Shown: positions 15,333 to 17,400 of the stretch, one piece after another
How the letters are laid out: every line of letters begins with the position of its first letter
How positions within the stretch are numbered: position 1 is the first letter of the stretch
NCBI GenBank assembly: GCA_019240175.1
Contig: JAFAYS010000870.1
Coordinates: forward strand, 1-17,400
Direction: 5' to 3'
Length of the DNA: 17,400 nucleotides
Source: Chloroflexota bacterium
GTDB lineage: Bacteria; Chloroflexota; Chloroflexia; Chloroflexales; Kallotenuaceae
Made by a program: the position numbers and the translations under genes
Notes under the pieces: model-generated
Told to the model about the DNA's origin: nothing
Seen by the model: only the letters and a program-made list of their open reading frames with translations
Database searches by the model: none

Positions 15333-16088
15333 TTAGCGTCCGAGGCGCTCGGCAACAAGCTTGCGCAGCTCGGCGGTGCCCAGCGGAGCCGCCAGCGTGC
15401 TCAGCACGCCGCCGTTGCGAATCTCGGCCAGGCCGGTCATCGCCGGTCGCTCGATCGCGTTGGCGGGCGGGCCGACCATGATGCTGGGATCGTCGTAGTC
15501 GTATAGTCGCTGCACCATTTCCAGCTTCAGCTGGCCCAGCTCTTCGTCGGTGAGGAAGGCCGAGATCTGGTTCTGATACAGGTAGTTGATCTGCTGGCCG
15601 ATGAAGAAGTCAAGGGCGATGTGATCCGTCGAGCCGTCGTCGGCACCGATCCAGACCTGATACTGGTTGGTCGGCGTGCCCGCGATGGTTTTGGTGCCAA
15701 TACTGCTGATCGGCGCATTCGAAACGTCCGCCGAGGGCACTGACGTCGGGTCTTCAACCGGCAGATCGAGCGCGCTCTCGACGTACCACTGGGTGCTGGC
15801 GTCCTCGCGCGTGTAGATCCGTCCGTCATACAGCACGACTTCCAGCGTAGAATCGAATTGGCCGTTAATCGACATGGCCCGCAGGACAAAGTGAGCGCGG
15901 TTTGCCCCGACGATCTCGCCCTTACCTACGATAAACGGCATGTCGTCGAGCACCAGAGCCATATCGAAACGCGCGCTCATCGCCGAGCGAATTTCCGGCA
16001 GCTCATCAACTCGCTCGGCTGCCGCTGCTGGCAGCGCGATCACCGCCAGGAGGAAGGCCAAGATGACGAATCGAACATGTTTAACCAT
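15333..16088 (-). CDS. Exported protein of unknown function, possibly LolA/LppX-like fold
   Basis: This 251-residue protein has a clear SPase I signal peptide (MVKHVR, hydrophobic core to about 20, likely cut after PAAAA) and no lipobox. The mature part has alternating beta-type strands, for example FDMALVLDDMPFIVGKGEI (41-59), HFVLRAMSI and LEVVLYDGRIYTRE, then GTKTIAGTPTNQYQVWIG (131-148). It ends in a helical region. This resembles the half-barrel of LolA/LppX-type lipid-binding proteins, with YDGRIYTRE...WY (86-102) as the usual 'how the agent is displayed' hairpin, but I cannot make a firm family call. AGGGAG (complement of 16095-16100) lies 6 nt before the ATG. The gene appears to be monocistronic, with its own promoter and terminator. 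It probably acts outside the membrane. Confidence 0.75.
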   Translation of the reverse strand: MVKHVRFVILAFLLAVIALPAAAAERVDELPEIRSAMSARFDMALVLDDMPFIVGKGEIVGANRAHFVLRAMSINGQFDSTLEVVLYDGRIYTREDASTQWYVESALDLPVEDPTSVPSADVSNAPISSIGTKTIAGTPTNQYQVWIGADDGSTDHIALDFFIGQQINYLYQNQISAFLTDEELGQLKLEMVQRLYDYDDPSIMVGPPANAIERPAMTGLAEIRNGGVLSTLAAPLGTAELRKLVAERLGR

Positions 16089-16147
16089 GAGACGCTCCCT
16101 TCCTTCAACAAGACAAATGATCCACCATCATCTGTCGGGTCGCGGCT

Positions 16148-16175
16148 ATTCTAGCATAGAAATTTTGAGGCTCAA
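16148..16175 (-). promoter_or_regulatory. Promoter for the exported protein gene (TTGAGC, 16 bp, TGC-TAGAAT)
   Basis: On the minus strand TTGAGC (complement of 16170-16175) and TAGAAT (complement of 16148-16153) are separated by 16 bp, and the -10 has an upstream TGn. This is the most complete sigma-70-type promoter in the window. The transcript would start near 16141, giving a leader of about 53 nt. Confidence 0.6.
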
Positions 16176-16270
16176 CCAGTATTTGCTTCTCATCACGATA
16201 CAATCGTGAATATTGATGATCAATTCTATATGTATCGCATTTTTAAACTTTCTCTGATAAGGACTCATTG

Positions 16271-16342
16271 GTGAATCCAGGTGACAAATTCGGTCACAGT
16301 GTTTTGCTGCTGGCTGTTGTGCTACTCATTGTCATTTATTGA
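16271..16342 (+). CDS. Candidate small membrane peptide (23 residues)
   Basis: A GTG-started frame of 23 codons ending in TGA lies in the gap before pyrD. AAGGA (16259-16263) sits 7 nt before the GTG, a good ribosome site. The peptide has a short polar N-terminus (MNPGDKFGH) and then an unbroken hydrophobic stretch of 14 residues ending at the C-terminus (LLLAVVLLIVIY), which could insert in a membrane. Being so short, it could arise by chance. No known family is recognised and no clear promoter of its own is seen. It lies 94 bp before pyrD on the same strand. Confidence 0.4.
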   Translation: MNPGDKFGHSVLLLAVVLLIVIY

Positions 16343-16383
16343 CGCTCTTTTTACTGAACATAAGCGCTTGAATTGTGGTGCTC

Positions 16384-16410
16384 TTGCACGATCGAGCGCT
16401 TGCGTATAAG
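16384..16410 (+). promoter_or_regulatory. Possible pyrD promoter (TTGCAC, 15 bp, TATAAG)
   Basis: TTGCAC (16384-16389) and TATAAG (16405-16410) are fair matches to -35 and -10 but are only 15 bp apart, shorter than ideal. The start would be near 16417, a few bases before the ribosome site. One AGCGCTTG copy lies in the spacer and one lies upstream of the -35. Confidence 0.3.
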
Positions 16411-16436
16411 CTACGCCGGATCTGGGAGGAGTATTT

Positions 16437-17400
16437 GTGTATCGTCGCGCGATCTATCCGGTTTTGCAGCGCTTCGACGCCGAGCACACGCATGAAACGG
16501 TGCTGCGGCTCTTGTCGGTTGTGGAGCGGCTGTCACCGGCCCAACAACTGCTCCGGCGGCTGGTCGCCTACAACGATCCGCGTCTCGACGTCGATCTGTG
16601 GGGCTTGCATTTTGCCAATCCGCTGGGCATTGCGGCGGGGCTAGACAAAAACGCGGTTGCTGTGCGAACCTGGGGCGCGCTCGGCTTCGGGCATGTCGAG
16701 GTTGGCACGGTCACGCCGCTGCCACAGCCCGGCAACCCGCGTCCACGCGTTTTTCGTTTGCCGGCTGACCGGGCGCTGATCAACCGGATGGGCTTTCCGG
16801 GCCAGGGCGCGGCGGCAGTCGGGCGGCGTCTGCGTCGATCGACGGGGAACCGTCCGATTGTGGGCGTCAACATTGGCGCGAACAAAACCAGCGTCGAGGC
16901 AGGCCGCGCGGTTGAAGATTACATCCAGGCGCTCACGCAGCTGTATGAGGACGCCGACTATCTGACGATCAATATTAGCTCGCCCAACACAGCGCGACTG
17001 CGCGAGCTCCAAGGCCGCGCGGCGCTAGAGTCGCTGGTGCAGCAGGTGGTGGCGCAGCGCGACCAGATGCCTGTGCGCAAGCCATTGCTGATCAAGATCG
17101 CGCCAGATCTCACGCCTGCCGATCTCGACGATATCAGCGCGGTCTGTCTAGCCAGTGGCGTGGACGGCATTATCGCCACCAACACCACGATCGATCGGCC
17201 CGTCTCACTGCGGGAAGCCGCCAAAACGGAGACTGGCGGTCTCAGCGGCGCTCCGCTCCGTGAGCGCTCTACCGACGTTATTCGCTATCTCTACGCAAGT
17301 ACGCAGGGCCGGCTGCCGATCATCGGCGTGGGCGGCGTGTTCAGCGCTGACGACGCGTTCGCGAAGCTGGCGGCAGGCGCGGCGCTGGTGCAGGTGTACA
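16437..17400 (+). CDS. pyrD: Dihydroorotate dehydrogenase (quinone), class 2; 3' end outside window
   Basis: The frame runs open to the right edge (321 codons seen; the family is usually about 340-360). It begins with a GTG preceded by GGGAGGAG (16424-16431) and a 5-nt spacer. The short N-terminal helical region YPVLQRFDAEHTHETVLRLL (7-26) is the membrane-association module of quinone-linked class 2 enzymes. FMN and orotate contacts are visible: AAGLDKN (66-72, Lys71), NRMGF (116-120), GVNIGANK (143-150), NISSPNT (179-185) with catalytic base Ser182, LIKIAPD (218-224, Lys220), TNTT (248-251) and GVGGV (297-301). It oxidises dihydroorotate to orotate in pyrimidine synthesis, passing electrons to quinone. 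No other pyr gene is in the window. Confidence 0.96.
   Translation, partial: MYRRAIYPVLQRFDAEHTHETVLRLLSVVERLSPAQQLLRRLVAYNDPRLDVDLWGLHFANPLGIAAGLDKNAVAVRTWGALGFGHVEVGTVTPLPQPGNPRPRVFRLPADRALINRMGFPGQGAAAVGRRLRRSTGNRPIVGVNIGANKTSVEAGRAVEDYIQALTQLYEDADYLTINISSPNTARLRELQGRAALESLVQQVVAQRDQMPVRKPLLIKIAPDLTPADLDDISAVCLASGVDGIIATNTTIDRPVSLREAAKTETGGLSGAPLRERSTDVIRYLYASTQGRLPIIGVGGVFSADDAFAKLAAGAALVQVY

Larger units (their letters stand above)
16089..16436. other. 348-bp AT-richer region between divergent exported-protein and pyrD genes
   Basis: This stretch is visibly poorer in GC than the surrounding genes, especially 16145-16380. It contains the minus-strand promoter of the exported-protein gene, a perfect dyad ATTGAT-G-ATCAAT (16212-16224), the candidate 23-residue ORF, two AGCGCTTG copies 32 bp apart (16363 and 16395) and a possible pyrD promoter. 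I see no RNA gene. Confidence 0.6.

Noticed and set aside
16437..16500. Upstream pyrimidine-sensing riboswitch or attenuator for pyrD
   Set aside because: No terminator-antiterminator pair or conserved RNA fold could be seen between the possible promoter and the GTG.
16375..16644. 89-codon open frame over the start of pyrD
   Set aside because: It runs in another frame across the conserved N-terminus of dihydroorotate dehydrogenase and has no ribosome site.

Overview
The window is about 17.4 kb of GC-rich, densely coded bacterial chromosome with ten protein genes, two of them cut by the window edges. No RNA gene, insertion sequence, CRISPR array, integrase or phage gene is visible. The best guess for the host is a Chloroflexota bacterium, probably class Chloroflexia. 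That inference rests on a secreted subtilisin with a Trp-rich heptad-repeat tail, a STAND-type ATPase/TPR protein, lipobox and SPase I exports and a housekeeping background of high GC. It is not proven by any marker gene here.

Layout, left to right. (1) 2-2521 (+) is the 3' part of a large ATPase/TPR signalling protein. It converges on (2) 2605-4530 (-), a secreted S8 protease, and the two share a strong bidirectional terminator at 2549-2583. (3) A 499-bp non-coding stretch (4531-5029) separates the protease from (4, 5) 5030-5986 and 6028-7035 (+), a DppB/DppC-type pair of ABC permeases with no ATPase or binding protein nearby. (6) 7115-10687 (+) is a full-length chromosome-condensation SMC protein with its own extended -10 promoter. 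(7-9) 10822-11871, 11909-13384 and 13394-13996 (+) look like one operon: a flippase-like membrane protein, a GH13 lipoprotein and a GNAT acetyltransferase. (10) 14029-15210 (-) is a class V PLP enzyme. (11) 15333-16088 (-) is a small exported protein of unknown function. (12) 16437-17400 (+) is the 5' part of a class 2 dihydroorotate dehydrogenase gene (pyrD). A possible 23-residue membrane peptide gene lies at 16271-16342 in the AT-richer gap before pyrD.

Functionally the window mixes housekeeping genes (smc, pyrD) with envelope and export genes (protease, permeases, flippase-like protein, extracytoplasmic amylase-like lipoprotein, small exported protein). I see no coherent new multi-gene system. 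The observations most worth checking are the strong excess of the palindrome CGATCG across genes and gaps, the in-frame 21-bp repeat tail of the protease, the unannotated small ORF before pyrD, the nested inverted repeats at the flippase promoter, and the orphan permease pair.
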